The notes beneath the pieces are model-generated. The model was not told the DNA's origin and ran no database searches. It saw only the letters and a program-made list of their open reading frames with translations. Shown here piece after piece: positions 1 through 12,408 of a DNA stretch of 64,000 nt. Both the position numbers and the translations under genes were made by a program. The DNA lies in NCBI GenBank assembly GCA_965153455.1, contig OZ234494.1, positions 13,392,001 to 13,456,000 on the forward strand, in the 5' to 3' direction. Source of the stretch: Sphagnum compactum (lineage: Eukaryota > Bryophyta > Sphagnopsida > Sphagnales). Within the stretch, counting starts at the first letter, position 1; every line of letters starts with the position of its first letter.

Positions 1-344
1 ACATCTACTAAAATGCCTAAGGTTCCTCACACCCTTAAGGGGTACGCATAAGAACCCTCATCTTGTTTGAAAGGGATGATCATGGATATAAGGTCCTATC
101 TGAATACACTAGGAAATTATTGTGTGTGCTCTAAAGAATGCCATTTTTGCACACATTTCTACCGCCTCATGATGGGCCCCTTGTCTTGAGAATGCTCCCA
201 CCCTAGGGCTTTACCCTACCTTGGAAGGAGGAAACTTCTGTGAAATTGCATCAGTTTGTAGTAAATGTATTTGTAGTTTGTAGGCTTTTTCGTGTTTTGT
301 GTTTTTCAACTCCTCGTGCACACCACTCCATCTCTCCACACAAA

Positions 345-366
345 AAGAAGAAGAAGAAGAAGAAGA
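345..366. repeat. (AAG)n microsatellite
   Basis: About seven uninterrupted AAG triplets. A second, similar tract lies at 590-611. They produce the poly-Lys/poly-Leu frames seen on both strands and do not indicate genes. Confidence 0.9.
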
Positions 367-649
367 CCACCAACATACACAAAATTACGTTTGACCAGAG
401 CTTTTTGGAATTTGGTGATGTTCTTTTGCCATGGATATGAGCTTGGGTCATTGTTTGTTTTTGGTTTTAGTATGGAGATCGGATGGTATACGATGGGAAT
501 TAGGAAGCTCAATTGAATAATGGGGCAACCAAGCTGTGTCGCCAAAGCGGCTGAGTGAAATCATTTTTTAGGTCTTGGGTATGTCAATAAGAAGAAGAAG
601 AAGAAGAAGATTGCTTGTACATGCCTGCTTCTGGGGGAGAGAAGGAGAA

Positions 650-775
650 GGATTGAAGTAGTTCGGTGGTCGTGGGTGTTGTGGTGAAGTGGTGGTGGAG
701 GAGGAGGATTGGAGTAGTTCAGTGGTTGTTGTGGGTGTTGTGGTGAGGTAGTGGAGGAGGAGGGGGAGGAGGGTT
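650..775 (+). repeat. Imperfect 56-bp tandem duplication, G-rich
   Basis: Two copies start with GGATTGAAGTAGTTC (650) and GGATTGGAGTAGTTC (706). Each continues through a GTGGT/TGTTGTGG segment into a GGAGGA run. The repeat ends 25 bases before the flippase start codon, so it probably lies in the promoter or leader. Its sense strand is extremely G-rich. Confidence 0.75.
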
Positions 776-799
776 TTAGAGTGTGGGACAAGGAGCAGA

Positions 800-3700
800 A
801 TGAAGAGGTTAGTGTATGTGAATGATAGTGATATCACAGCAGGTGTGTTTTGTAGTAACAAAATCTCCAACACCAAGTATAATCTCCTCAATTTTCTTCC
901 CAAGAATCTTTGGGAGCAATTTGGGTGAGAAAATTTCCCTTCAGATTGTTGCTCCTTTGTTTTGTGTGTTTTTTCAGTCTTTTTCTGTTGGATGGGAAGG
1001 GGAAGGGAAGTTTTTGTGTTTCTCTTTCTCCCATGCATGTGTGGCATGCATCCTGGGGAGAGGGTTTTAGTAGTTGGATATGGAGAAATCTTTTGTTGAT
1101 TGTTAAGTATGTGGTGGTTGTGGTGGGAGCTTTAGGATTGAGGTTTAGGGTTGAGGATTCTGGTTTTTCTGAGTTTTATCAAGTGTTTTGATGGGTAAAG
1201 GAAATGTTTTGTGCTCTCAGTTGTCATTGATCGCCTTCTGAAGGTTTGTTGATTTATGCTGTGTTTTGTCGGGTGATGGATTGATGCAGCCGGTTTATGA
1301 ACAAGTACTTCCTGTTGATTGCTTGCCTCCAATTGTGGCCACTGATCACACCTGTTAACCCAGCAAGCACATGGGGTCCTCTTATCTTCATCTTCGCAGT
1401 GTCGGCATCAAAAGAGGCTTGGGATGACTACGGACGATACCGCCTGGACAAACAAGCCAATGAAAGGAGTGTTTGGGTTGTGAAGCATGGTGTGAAGACT
1501 CAAGTATGCAAAAAAACTATCAATCTCTTTCTTTTCTTGGGAGTTCCAATGCTGGCTTACCCATACTTGGCAATGCAACTTTTGGGAGGTCTAGAATCAA
1601 CTTCTCTCGTGGCTTGCAATCCAAAATCCACTGATTTGGACATTGCTCTGTGTTGGCATATGTTCATTGGGGAATGCAACTGAAAGGGCAGGGGATTTGC
1701 ACTGCAGGTGCAAGCACAGGATATTCTAGTGGGTGATCTTGTATGGTTACGCGAAAATGATGAAGTTCCATGTGATCTGGTATTGATGGGCACATCAGAA
1801 GCTTTAGGCCTGTGCCACTTAGAAGTAAGTTTCTTCAAATTGACTGGTTGCTTGTGTTTCATGCTATTTGTATGGCTTCAGGACAGTGCGTTGGATTGCG
1901 CAGTTGCCATTTATGGTTGGTTGTTGGGATATATGAGAAGTTTACTATGGCATTTGTTTAGCGCTAGTGCAGAAGTGATGCAATACATCCCATTTGCCAG
2001 CTCCAAGATTAACCCGTGAAAAATGCAATTAGGAAGTATTCCTTGACTGTCAACACAAATGTAGGTTATCTTTGCAGCTACAAAGGGGACCAGAATCCAC
2101 CAAGAATGCCTCTTTGTCGATGAATGCATATGGGTGATAGGTTTCTTAGATTCTATTTACAAGGCTGGAGAATTTGCTATTGTTGGTTTTGTAGACATCC
2201 GCACTTGATGGGGAGACAGACTTGAAGACGAGAGTAGCACCTCTTCCCTGCATTGGCCTCAATAGTGAACTTCTCCACAAACTGAAGGTCTTACATTTCT
2301 CTCAACAATCTGGCTGTCTTGCAATCAAGTTACAGGCATCATGATCAATGCTTTGGACTACTCTACATTCACACACATGTGTACTAGCCTTTACTTAGCT
2401 CGATCGGGGTGGCCCTATAACCGCATAGAACTGACACTTGTCAGAAGTCAGGTTGCTAGATCCCCAGGATAGCATCATGAAATTAAGTGTGCTGAATGTA
2501 TGTCATGGATGCAGGGGGTAATTGAATGTCCAGATCCAGACAAAGACATTCGGAGGTTTGATGCAAATCTGAGGCTCTTCCCACCTTTTACTGACAATGA
2601 TTTCTCACCTATCACCATCAACAACACACTACTTCAATCTTGCTACTTGCGCAACACAGAATGGGCCTGTGGTGTGGCTGTTTACACAGGTATAAAAGAT
2701 GAAACCTTGACTATACTGGTTTCTACGGAATCACAATTGCCATTTTGCCAGGTGAAGGAACTGTTGACCATAATGTGCTCCCTTGCAAAATGCTCAGGAA
2801 GGTATATATGTTCTATCTGTTGGGAAGTCATTTCCAAGTATCCTTGATGTTGAAGTTGGTGGTAAAAAAACAGTGGCTAATTGTCAGTGTCAGGAATGTG
2901 GCAGGCAATGAAACAAAGCTGGGTATGAGCAAGGGCTTGCCAGAGCCAAAGCTGACATCAGTGGATGGGATGGTGGACAAGCTGACGGGTGCCCTATTTG
3001 CATTTCAGTTGGTGGTGGTCCTCATCCTTGGTGTGGCAGGCAATACCTGGAAGTCGTATGAAGCAGACAAGGTTTGTGGGGTTCTATATAACATCAATGC
3101 CTTTTTCTCTTTGTAATGATGGTCTTGATTCTGGATGCATTGTTTCTTTGGGATCAGCATGGGTTGGTGGTGGTTGTGTAAAAATGACTACTCATCAAGC
3201 TGGAGAAGGTTGATTGATGACTTCTGCCAATGCAACAGATGTGGTATGTGAGATACCTAAAAGTCTCTAGATGGTATGACTTTCTTGTCATTCCACTGCG
3301 TTTCGAGCTTCTATGCTCAATCATGATCCCAATCTCCATCAAGGTGTCACTCGACCTTGCAAAGAGTCTTCATTCAAAATATGTAGACTGGGATGTCCAG
3401 ATGTACGATTCTGTGACCTGCACTCCAGCAGTTGCAACCAAGTGAGAGCTCATGTGCCTTGTACAGTCTCTTACATTCTAGCTTCTGTTTAGAGAAAATA
3501 TTCAGCATTTTGAGACATCCAAAAGAAGCACATCCATATTCCAGTTGGGAAGCAAAATCCTTTGTAGTGTAAGTGTTTCACCTCTTTGCCCAATTGGGTA
3601 ATTGCTTCGGAGGTGGATTGTGAAGAAGTTGGTTACTCTGCTTAATGAACTAAATTCTGTGATGCTGTGTGCTATTGCAGTACTGCGATTACCGAAGATT

Positions 3701-6700
3701 TGGGTCAAATAGAGTATATCCTCACAGATAAGACTGGGACACTCACTGATAATGTGATGGTTTTCAAGAGGTGTTGCATCAAAGGCGTGTATTATGGGGC
3801 TTGCACTGGTGATGCCCTTACAGGTTTTTAAACCATCCTTAACCTGTGATGAGACCAGAACTGCTGATGATGGTACATTCTTCAGAAAAACAATTACTCC
3901 ATGCCCATTTGGGTTAGGCTTATCTTGCAGTCTACATCCAAAAAGCACCATGTGATTGAAGATTCTAACCTCATAGTGGATGCTCATGCAGATAGTCTGA
4001 GGGGAAGCCAATCCTCTCTGGTAATTCTGGGTCACCTGGGTAGGGATATGTTAGAAATCTGCTTTCCTTGAAGGGGGTAGGTCATGCAAAGCTGGCTAGA
4101 ATGCAACTGAGATGTCAAATAGTTTTACAAGTTTGGGGCCGATTTCACAACTACAGGAAGATGCATTCAGTATTGGTAATGCTGTTGATTATGCAGATCC
4201 AGAGTTAGTGAGGGCTGTCATGGAGAAAGTTCCTGAAGTTATCAAATTTCTATTGGTTATGGCAATGTGCAACACAGTTACTCCATGTAAAAGGTGGGCA
4301 TACTTCAGGCTCTTGATTTGTCTTTTCTAAGGAAAGCATTATTGTGCTCGAGTTACAAACTCGGTGCAGATGCTTGACATTCTCCATGTATCATTGGCTT
4401 TTGTTTTCATTCTGTTCCTCTTTTCTTATCCAGTATGGGATGGGCTGGTGTAGTGCGGGTGGAGCACTAGTCTACAAGGCACAGTCACAGGATGAAGATG
4501 CACTTGTCCAGGCAGCTGCTCAATTGCAAGTGTTGTTATGCAGCAAAGTGGGATCAGTTGTTGGTGGGTATCTTTTGCTTCACCACAATTTACTCATTGC
4601 AGTAGTGTTACTATTGTGGGTCTATAATGTCTGATCTTGCCAATTTTAGATAAACCAAGCATGGGTCTGTTTTGAGTGGTTGTATATTGGTGTGTGATGT
4701 AGTTGCTCATCTTGTATTTTGTTAGCACTCTAACTTTGTGGTGTTCCCTGCTTATGCAGAAGTGAGCTTGTTAGGTGAGGTGCTGGAGTTTGAGATTCTG
4801 GATACATTGGAGTTCACATCAGAACGCAAGCGTATGTCAGTGGTTGTTCGGGAACATGGTACAGGTGCACTACAGCTACTCACAAAGGGTGCTGATGAGA
4901 CTGTCTTTCCTACTCTGTGCTCAGGTATGCAGAGCAATGCTGTGTCAGCATTTACTATTCCAACTTCTTTCTCTTCAAAGTTGCGTAAGGTTGGGGAGGG
5001 ACAGTATATTGTGTTTGGCTCTCTAGTGTCCTGAGGTTCTGCTTTTGTGTGTATTCACATTTTTTTGATGGGCGTATTCAGTGAATGATTAAAATTGAAG
5101 TCTTCTAGTCTCTCTTTGTGAGACAAGGTCTTGGAAGGTCAAGGGACATTTATTGTTTAAAGGAGTGTCATGTGATGTTTCTGGTGTATCCTCTTCCTAT
5201 GCAGATCAGCAGGTGACACCAATTGCAGATGCAATTGATCGGTATTCCCAGTTGGGTCTCAGAACCATGTGCCTTGCCTGGCGGGATCTTGAAGAGAATG
5301 AATATGCTGCATGGTCCTTGAAGTTCAAGGAGGCCAGCATGTCTTTGATGGATCGTGAGGTTAACCCAATCTCATGTTGTTTTGGTGACTGGGAAGGTTG
5401 AAGGGCTTCTTTGTGGCTAAACTGCATTCTAGTTTGAGGGGCTTCTGTGTAGCTAAACTGCATTCTAGAGGTTGTGTGAACTAGTGGAAATTGTGTGTAG
5501 CAGATGTTCAACTACAAATCATGTTTTGCAGCAGTATCCATTATGGTTGCTTACTGTAATCTGGCCAGTATGCACCTGATAATGAAATTTAGGATTGTTT
5601 TTGCAGTGGAAGATAGCTGAAGTGTGCCAGCTCCTGGAGAAAAATTTGGAGCTGCTTGGTGCAACTGCAATTGAGGACAAACTACAGGTTGAAAACAGAA
5701 TTCTGTAACTTTTGCTTCTTGAATGTGTATAAATGCATGCTATCAGCAGTAACCATGAGTTGGGCATGGATGTTGGCAGGAAGGAGTTCCAGAGACCATA
5801 TCAACATTAAGAAATGCTGGCATTAATTTTTGGATGTTGACAGGGGACAAGCACAGCACTGCTGTCCAAATTGCACTTGCTTGCAATTTCATTTTGCCTG
5901 GTACCTAAGTTGTCTCTTGCAACATGTTTTGGGTGTGTTCATTTTCTCCTGCAATTGATGGATGTAGCATTGGTGAGGAGTATGATCAAGAGGAGTTTTA
6001 ATTTTGCAGAGCCAGAAGGCCAGCTTCTACAGGTGCAAGGTCGCTCATCAAATGAGGTTCGGATCAGCTTAGAGCGGGTGTTACGCACACTGCGTATTAC
6101 TGGCACAGAGCACAAGGTAACACATGACACTGGGCTGCTTTCATTATTGGTGCATTTTCTAGCGACCATTAGTGATGCTCATGCTTTATTGTAGATCTCC
6201 CCAGTGTTTCTGATCATGCAGAAGTATTGTGTTTTGTGATTGGGTTGGAGCTCAGGATGTTGCATTTGTGATTGATGGATTAGCACTAGAGCTTGCATTG
6301 AAGTACCACTATGAAGCATTTACAGAGCTCGCAATGCTTTCCAAAACTGCTTTGTGTTGCCGTGTAACTCCTTTTCAGAAGGCTCAGGTTCAACCCCCAT
6401 AACTCTTCTGTCATATTTGTGCAAGTGAACAAGTTGATGATGCTCCAATGTTGGCTTTTGATATACTTTTATCTTTGTGTGAACTCTGGGTTTTCTCTGA
6501 ACATCTCATCTTATGAACTTTTGTTTAAGAGATTGCAGCTGTAGATATTCAAACTATCAGTGTGGGTTTTATTGAATTTTGCAATTCTCCACTGTTTTTT
6601 ATGAAGGTGTTGATCTGACACTGTAATAAGTTTATGACTGCACTCATTTTTGTGTCGAACCTCAAAAGCGTTGTTGTGGAGATGCTCTGCAATCTTGTAA

Positions 6701-9395
6701 ATATGGGTTTTTTTCAATTGGTGCAAGTGATATAGTTAATGGTTGACATGTTTGTCTGTCTGGAGACTAAGACCTGTCTGACACAAAACCAGCATGGGTG
6801 CAGCTTGTTGAGCTGGTCAAAAGTTGTGATTATAGAACCCTTGCCATTGGTGACGGTGGCAATGACGTTAAGATGATTCAGGAGGCCCATGTTGGAGTTG
6901 GAATCAGTGGAAGAGAAGGATTACAGGCAGCCCGTGCTGCTGACTTTTGTCTTGGCAGTGAGTAGCTACCCACTGTCTCCTAGTCCTGGGGTCATCTTGA
7001 ATCTGAAAGGAGCTGAGTTCATGTGACAAAGATTGACCATCTCCATCAACTGATAGCAGACCTGACTTTGTCACCCTTGTGACTATATCAGTTCTCCATG
7101 GAGTTCTTTTTGGTTTGGATACTTTCAGAGTAGACTGCACATGTGTTCCTTAAGACTAATGATATGCGGATGCAGAATTCAGGTTTTTGAAGAGGTTGAT
7201 TTTGGTGCATGGACGATATTCATATAACCGAACTGCTTTCTTATCTCAATATTCTATTTACAAGTCACTTGTCATTTGCTTCATCCAGATTTTGTAAGTG
7301 AAATCTTGATCCTGGTTATGTTGGATGTGTATCTCTTTACTGAACATCAAGTCCTCCAAAGTTGGTTCCTGTCATCTCAAGGAAGGAGAACTCTCTCTCA
7401 CTCAGCCCTCCCAAGAGAACAAGCTTCTCTTGAGAGGGTTGAGCTAGTCAGCTTTGAACAAGTTTTGGGTTTCTCAAAAGACATTCAGTAAACTAGTTCT
7501 TGTGTCATTGATTTGTCTACATAGCAAGACCAAGATCAGTGTGTATAATCTGCATATCTACCATACAACTGCCATTGGTTTGTTTTGATACCAGTGTTCT
7601 GCTTGACTGACAGACATGGGTTAACATTTGGGATCTTGGGGGGGGGGGGAGATCAGCTATTCATTTCTCTCGGGTGTGTCAGGAACAAGCATTTTTAATT
7701 CCTTAAGCCTGATGGCATACAATGTAGTATACACGAGTATTCCTGTCATGGTCACTGCAGTCCTCGACAAAGATATTGAGGAAAAAAGTGTGCTAGAACA
7801 TCCAGAGATTCTATATATCTGTCAAACTGGAAGGTATATATTTGCATGTTCTTCGTTGGTTGTTTTTGTACTCTTTCTCTATCAGGGTCCATAAACATAT
7901 GTTGTCAAGTGGGTAATAGTGTAGTCACTGAAAACAAATTTTGCACCACAATTCTGCCGGTAGCTGTGTGTGCATAGTGTGAATTCAGTCAGTGGGTGTG
8001 TTCAGTGCTTCTTGTCTTGAAAGTGTCTAGTCTGCTTAAGCTTGTTTGGCAACGGTCTGTGGTGTTTGTTTTGTTTTACCCAGGTTACTCAACCCAAGTA
8101 CCTTTGCTGGTTGGTTTGGGCGCTCACTGTTTCATGTACGAATCAACTCATCTTTTTGAATGTGGGAAAAACTTCTCAAGCTAGAGCAAATACCTATGAC
8201 TCTAGCATCTGTTTCTGGGTATGATGTATGTGGTGGTATGCCACCCTTTGGGCCATATCATTTGAATGCGAACTCTTTCTCCCACATTTACTTCCGGGGA
8301 CTTAATGTGGTCTCAAGGATTGCAAAGTGCTCACAAAAATGCTTTGCTTGTGTCAGGGAGCAGTGGTTTTTCTGGTGACAGTAAATGTGTATGCCTATGA
8401 GAAAAGTGAAATCGCAGAGACATCCATGGTGGCTTTATCTGGCTGCATCTGGTTACAGGCCTTTCTTGTTGCACTGGAAACCAAGTAAGGGGGATCTGTA
8501 GAAATCTCTTCTGTTGCAATGTCTAGCTGAGATGTATACAAATACTACAACAAAAATAGTATATCTGAATTCTAAAGCCGTGTGATTTATTTAACATAAA
8601 GATCTGGGTTTGCGTCCTGTCATCTGATACCCAGTCAGTGCTGTTTCCAATAAGGTATTCTAATGACAGGATCATCTGATGCATGGCAGCTCATTTACAT
8701 GGTTTCAGCACATGGCAGTGTGGGGCAATGTTGTCTTGTTTTACTTGGTGAACTTGCTGCTGAGCCTGGTGCAACATTCTGGCATGTACACCATCATGTT
8801 TCGCCTCTGCAGTCAACCAGCCTATTGGCTCTCTCTTTTGGTGGGCACTCCTTCAGAGACTCAAACTTGTTTGGTGTTCTTTAATGGGAATACACCCAAT
8901 ATATTATCAGATTTATAAAAATTAGTTTTTGAAGTCTGTGAAGTTATGTGAGATTGGTGGGTACAAAGGGTCATGATGTTGTCACCATTTCAGACACATG
9001 CAGCACATTTGTGAATATTAATGCTTTCTGACTTGGAAAATGTTTTGGGTTTGCAGCTTATAGTGACCATAGGTATGGGACCATTGCTGGCCCTAAAGTA
9101 TTTCCGCGTCATGTATAGACCCAGCACTGTGAACATGTTGCAGCGGCTGGAGCATCAATACACCAATTCTTTGTCAGTTGAAACGCCCACAAAATCATTG
9201 GATGTATCCTTATCCATGACACGAACCACATTCAACCATGGCTCTGAACTTGGCTCTGTTTATGAACCCTTACTTCTTCCTGAGACACCTACTTTTCAGA
9301 AGAAAAGTGGAGACTCTGAAGCATCATCTGATTCTGTACCTTCTAGCCCCACAAGGGTCACACTTTCAACTTACTCAAGAAGTAAAAACAAATGA
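800..9395 (+). CDS. ALA2: P4-type ATPase, phospholipid flippase of the ALA2 clade
   Basis: Aminophospholipid-translocating ATPase that moves lipids to the cytosolic leaflet of endomembranes. I reconstruct 23 exons with GT-AG introns: 800-924, 1290-1503, 1708-1824, 2195-2287, 2515-2689, 2905-3071, 3239-3441, 3681-3823, 4161-4293, 4454-4563, 4760-4924, 5205-5359, 5607-5687, 5780-5900, 6010-6116, 6256-6387, 6804-6957, 7176-7293, 7657-7833, 8084-8135, 8357-8484, 8690-8840, 9057-9395. They sum to 3360 nt, or 1119 residues; Arabidopsis ALA2 is about 1107. Visible motifs are DGETD in the actuator (about 157-161), IPIS in membrane segment 4 (about 327), the phosphorylated Asp in DKTGT (381), TGDK (648) and GDGGND (763-768). 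The ATG at 800 gives the conserved MKR start and the WEQF segment before the first intron. No frameshift or missing catalytic residue is seen. ALA partners in the family are ALIS/Cdc50 beta subunits; none is encoded here. Exon edges are by eye. Confidence 0.95.
7638..7649. repeat. Poly-G tract of 12 in flippase intron 18
   Basis: Twelve consecutive G just before the acceptor AG at 7655-7656. This acceptor therefore lacks the usual pyrimidine-rich tract, although the exon that follows is clearly coding. Confidence 0.9.
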
Positions 9396-9699
9396 GGGAA
9401 CCTGTTTGTCTCTGTGGGCACTGGACTCTTGTATGGTTTGTTATCAAGGTGCTCATTTTCTGGTTAGAAGATGTATTTCTTCAGGAGAAAAAGTTTGCAT
9501 GGATTCCTTCAATATAGTTTCCATGGATCTGACAGCCTATTTGATACTATTGCATCAGTTCCACTCCTTGACTAAAATGATAATCATTAGATCCCATTTA
9601 ACAGATTCTATTTGCCTCAGCTCAATGAAATTACATCTTTAAATTCTTGCAAGATCCAGTTTGTTCACCTTCGCTCAATACTTTTGGCATGTATGAAAT
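9396..9699 (+). other. Probable 3' UTR and downstream of the flippase gene
   Basis: After the stop at 9393-9395 the sequence loses coding character. It is T-rich and likely holds the 3' UTR. No clear poly(A) signal can be assigned. Confidence 0.4.
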
Positions 9700-9992
9700 T
9701 TTCTCCTTCTTGGTTTCTTTGGTCTTCTCCTTCTGCTATCAGTTTCTGTGGTCTTCTCCTTTGGTTTTGGGTTTCTCTGGTCTTGGGTCTTCTCCTTCTG
9801 TTTCAGGGTTCTCTGGTTTTCTCCTTCAATTTTGGGTTTCTCTAGTCTCTGGTCTTTCTCCTTGTGTTATGGGTTTCTTGGTGTTGTCCTGTTTTGGGTT
9901 TCTGTAGTCTTCTACTTCTGTTTGTGGGTTTTCTTTGGTCTTCTCCTTTTGTTTTAGATTTCTCTGGTCAGCTCCTTCTGTTTTGGGTTTCA
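9700..9992. repeat. Degenerate C/T-rich minisatellite
   Basis: About ten imperfect units built on TTTTGGGTTTCTCTGG followed by TCTTCTCCTTCTG, with a period near 28-33 bp. It explains the Leu/Phe/Ser-rich open frames on the plus strand and the Lys/Glu/Thr-rich frame on the minus strand. These frames are not genes. Confidence 0.85.
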
Positions 9993-12368
9993 GTGAGCTA
10001 GCCAGAAGCATGGCAGATTGTGCTCATTCCTGTGTGTCTTGTGACCAAAACTCTGTGTGGTGGGTCAATATATGACATTGACCACCACACACTGTTGGGA
10101 GCTGATGAAGTCAGTTGTGGAGATGGTTGAGGTAATTGGTTAATGCCATACATAGTTGCTGTTTGAACAGCTTCTCTGCAATAACTAGGAATACCAAGCA
10201 TATAACCTTTTCGTGGTATCACTAGGTGGACTAATTAGAAGGAACATTATGGCATCTTCAGTGGCAGCAGTATACTGTGTCCTGACCTGCATATAGTATT
10301 TTGGAAGAAGTACAGCCTTTAAATATTGTGAAACTGAGTTCGAACTTTGGACCTCTACATACACACAAGATATAGTGATCTCCAAAAGGCCTGGTAAAAT
10401 AAAAATAAGTTCATTTGATTGGTTTGGTTGGCCATAATGATTGGTCCAGGTGATGGCATTTTAATTAGTCATTAACTTCATAGTGTTCAAGTTTTCATGT
10501 TTACGAATAATGGATGTGGAAATAACTAGCATGCTATGTTGGATATGGTAAACACTTGTACAGGTCTAAATGGGGTGTGCGAGTGGAGGTGCTCTAAGAG
10601 TAGCCTAATTAGGTTGGACATTGGATTTGAGATGAATTGTAAAGTTAAGCATTATAGGCTGAAAATAAGTTTGGGTTGGGTGACTTTCCAATAGGAAAAG
10701 TCACATCATAACATCAACACAGAGCCTCCCATATTCAAAAGAACAACAACTACCCTCGAAATGTTAGAGGAATCCATTCATACTCGCCCTAGTTCCATGG
10801 ATTTCAGGGTTTTGTTTTTGGATTTTTGCTTGACCTAGCTATTAGTTATTACACCTTCAAATCACATGATGTGCAATGAAGGATAATAGTAAGCTTCCAA
10901 AACCCTATGTTTTGGCAACTGCCCATCCCATTCAGCATTGCAAAATTTGGAGATAATTCATTACATGAAATGTTCTGATCAGGTTGGAAAGGTGAAGTAG
11001 AAGGGGAACCTTGATGCTAATGTTCATAGATGGCAAGCAAACTTTGATGGGGGACAAAACTATTCATTGGTTTCTTTAATGCGTATGTTTTGGAAACAAT
11101 TCAACCAAAATTGAATACCTTGGCATTGCAATCCCCAAGTCATGAGTTTTTCTTGGTGTCGCTTGTAACACCCATGGCTTGTTTTCAAGACGACAAAGCT
11201 AAGAACATGCCATAATGAGTTAAGATCTTTTAACTTTTTTTATTGAATTTTTTAATTTTTCAGCACCATCAAATAATTCCAATTGTTAATTGCTTATATA
11301 CTCAAAGTTGTGGACAAAAAGTTCATGAAATGTTGTAGTTCTACATTTTGTTTTAAATGTTTTTGACAACCTCATTGCTTCACATTCAGTGTCCCAAACA
11401 TTTCTCCTAAACAAACCTTCACACCTTGACTCACCCAGTGCCTCAATAGGATAAAATGTACTTGAATACATGACTAAAAAGACTAAAAATTAAGAAAACC
11501 AAAATTTTAACTTTAACATGTGATTAGATGAAAAATTAAGATGATCACAACCCTTGTCTGTTCGCATAACTTTACACTTTGTTCTCCAAGTCAATATATG
11601 TTTGAAAGTGTAACAATAGAATGGGGGAAGAAACAAAAGAATAAAACATTCTCATTATATATTGTGGATGACCCATGATGTACTAAAATTGCTCTTTATA
11701 CTTTAATATAAATGAAATTGCAATAACACATGGGCCCACTTGATATGATTGATCAATGAACAATCATAAAGGGGACATGGAACATTGGATAGTGGACAAA
11801 ATTTTGTGAAAATAATTACAAAAATAGCAACACGTTGTTTTGAAGCTTTGACCCATGACTAACACTTCAATTAGACATGGTATGAGATTTCAAGGCTAAA
11901 ACACCTCATGTGCACTTCATTATTCATCAAGTAATTGATATAATACACGTATATACACCTTCGGTTTAGTAGAGTATTTGGAACCTAAGATGGGTCATAG
12001 AAAATTGGTGAACAAGGAAGGAATCAAGTTGCTAGCCTCATTATTAGGTACTCTTTTGTACACCTTTTGTTATAAGAAATGAATGTACTTCCACATGGTT
12101 CTCTTGTATTTGAAATGCCAAACAAAGCCCCTTCAAATAATTCTCAAATAATGTCAAATCAGACCACATAACATATGAAAAAATGTACTTATCTCATGGG
12201 GTCGCTCAATCCTTCCCTCGACACACCCAAATGGTTCACTCAAAATGCTCCTTAATAAATGTCTCACATGCCAAAATCAGTCACACCCAATCAGTGGTTT
12301 TTTGAAACCAAAAAATTGGAGGAAATTGGAATTTCATTTTTTTCTAGTGTAAATTTGACTAATGGAAT

Positions 12369-12408
<40 letters not shown>

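Larger units (their letters stand above)
1..799. other. Upstream region and probable 5' leader of the ALA2-like gene
   Basis: No convincing gene is visible here. Bases 1-240 are unrecognised. Two (GAA/AAG)n microsatellites lie at about 345-366 and 590-611. The last 150 bases before the flippase start are G/T-rich and contain an imperfect tandem duplication of about 56 bp (copies beginning near 650 and 706). Short open frames across the microsatellites are low-complexity poly-Lys or poly-Arg artefacts. The promoter and transcription start cannot be fixed from sequence alone. Confidence 0.5.

Noticed and set aside
240-545. Short frames with poly-Lys, poly-Arg or poly-Leu
   Set aside because: They read through an (AAG)n microsatellite in several frames on both strands.
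561-1047. Minus-strand frames of 76 and 159 codons opposite the flippase start
   Set aside because: Low-complexity Ser/Thr/Pro/Leu content from the G-rich leader; they overlap exon 1 of the clear plus-strand gene.
9612-9957. Leu/Phe/Ser-rich membrane-like frames
   Set aside because: Explained by the C/T minisatellite; three overlapping frames look alike because the repeat is periodic.
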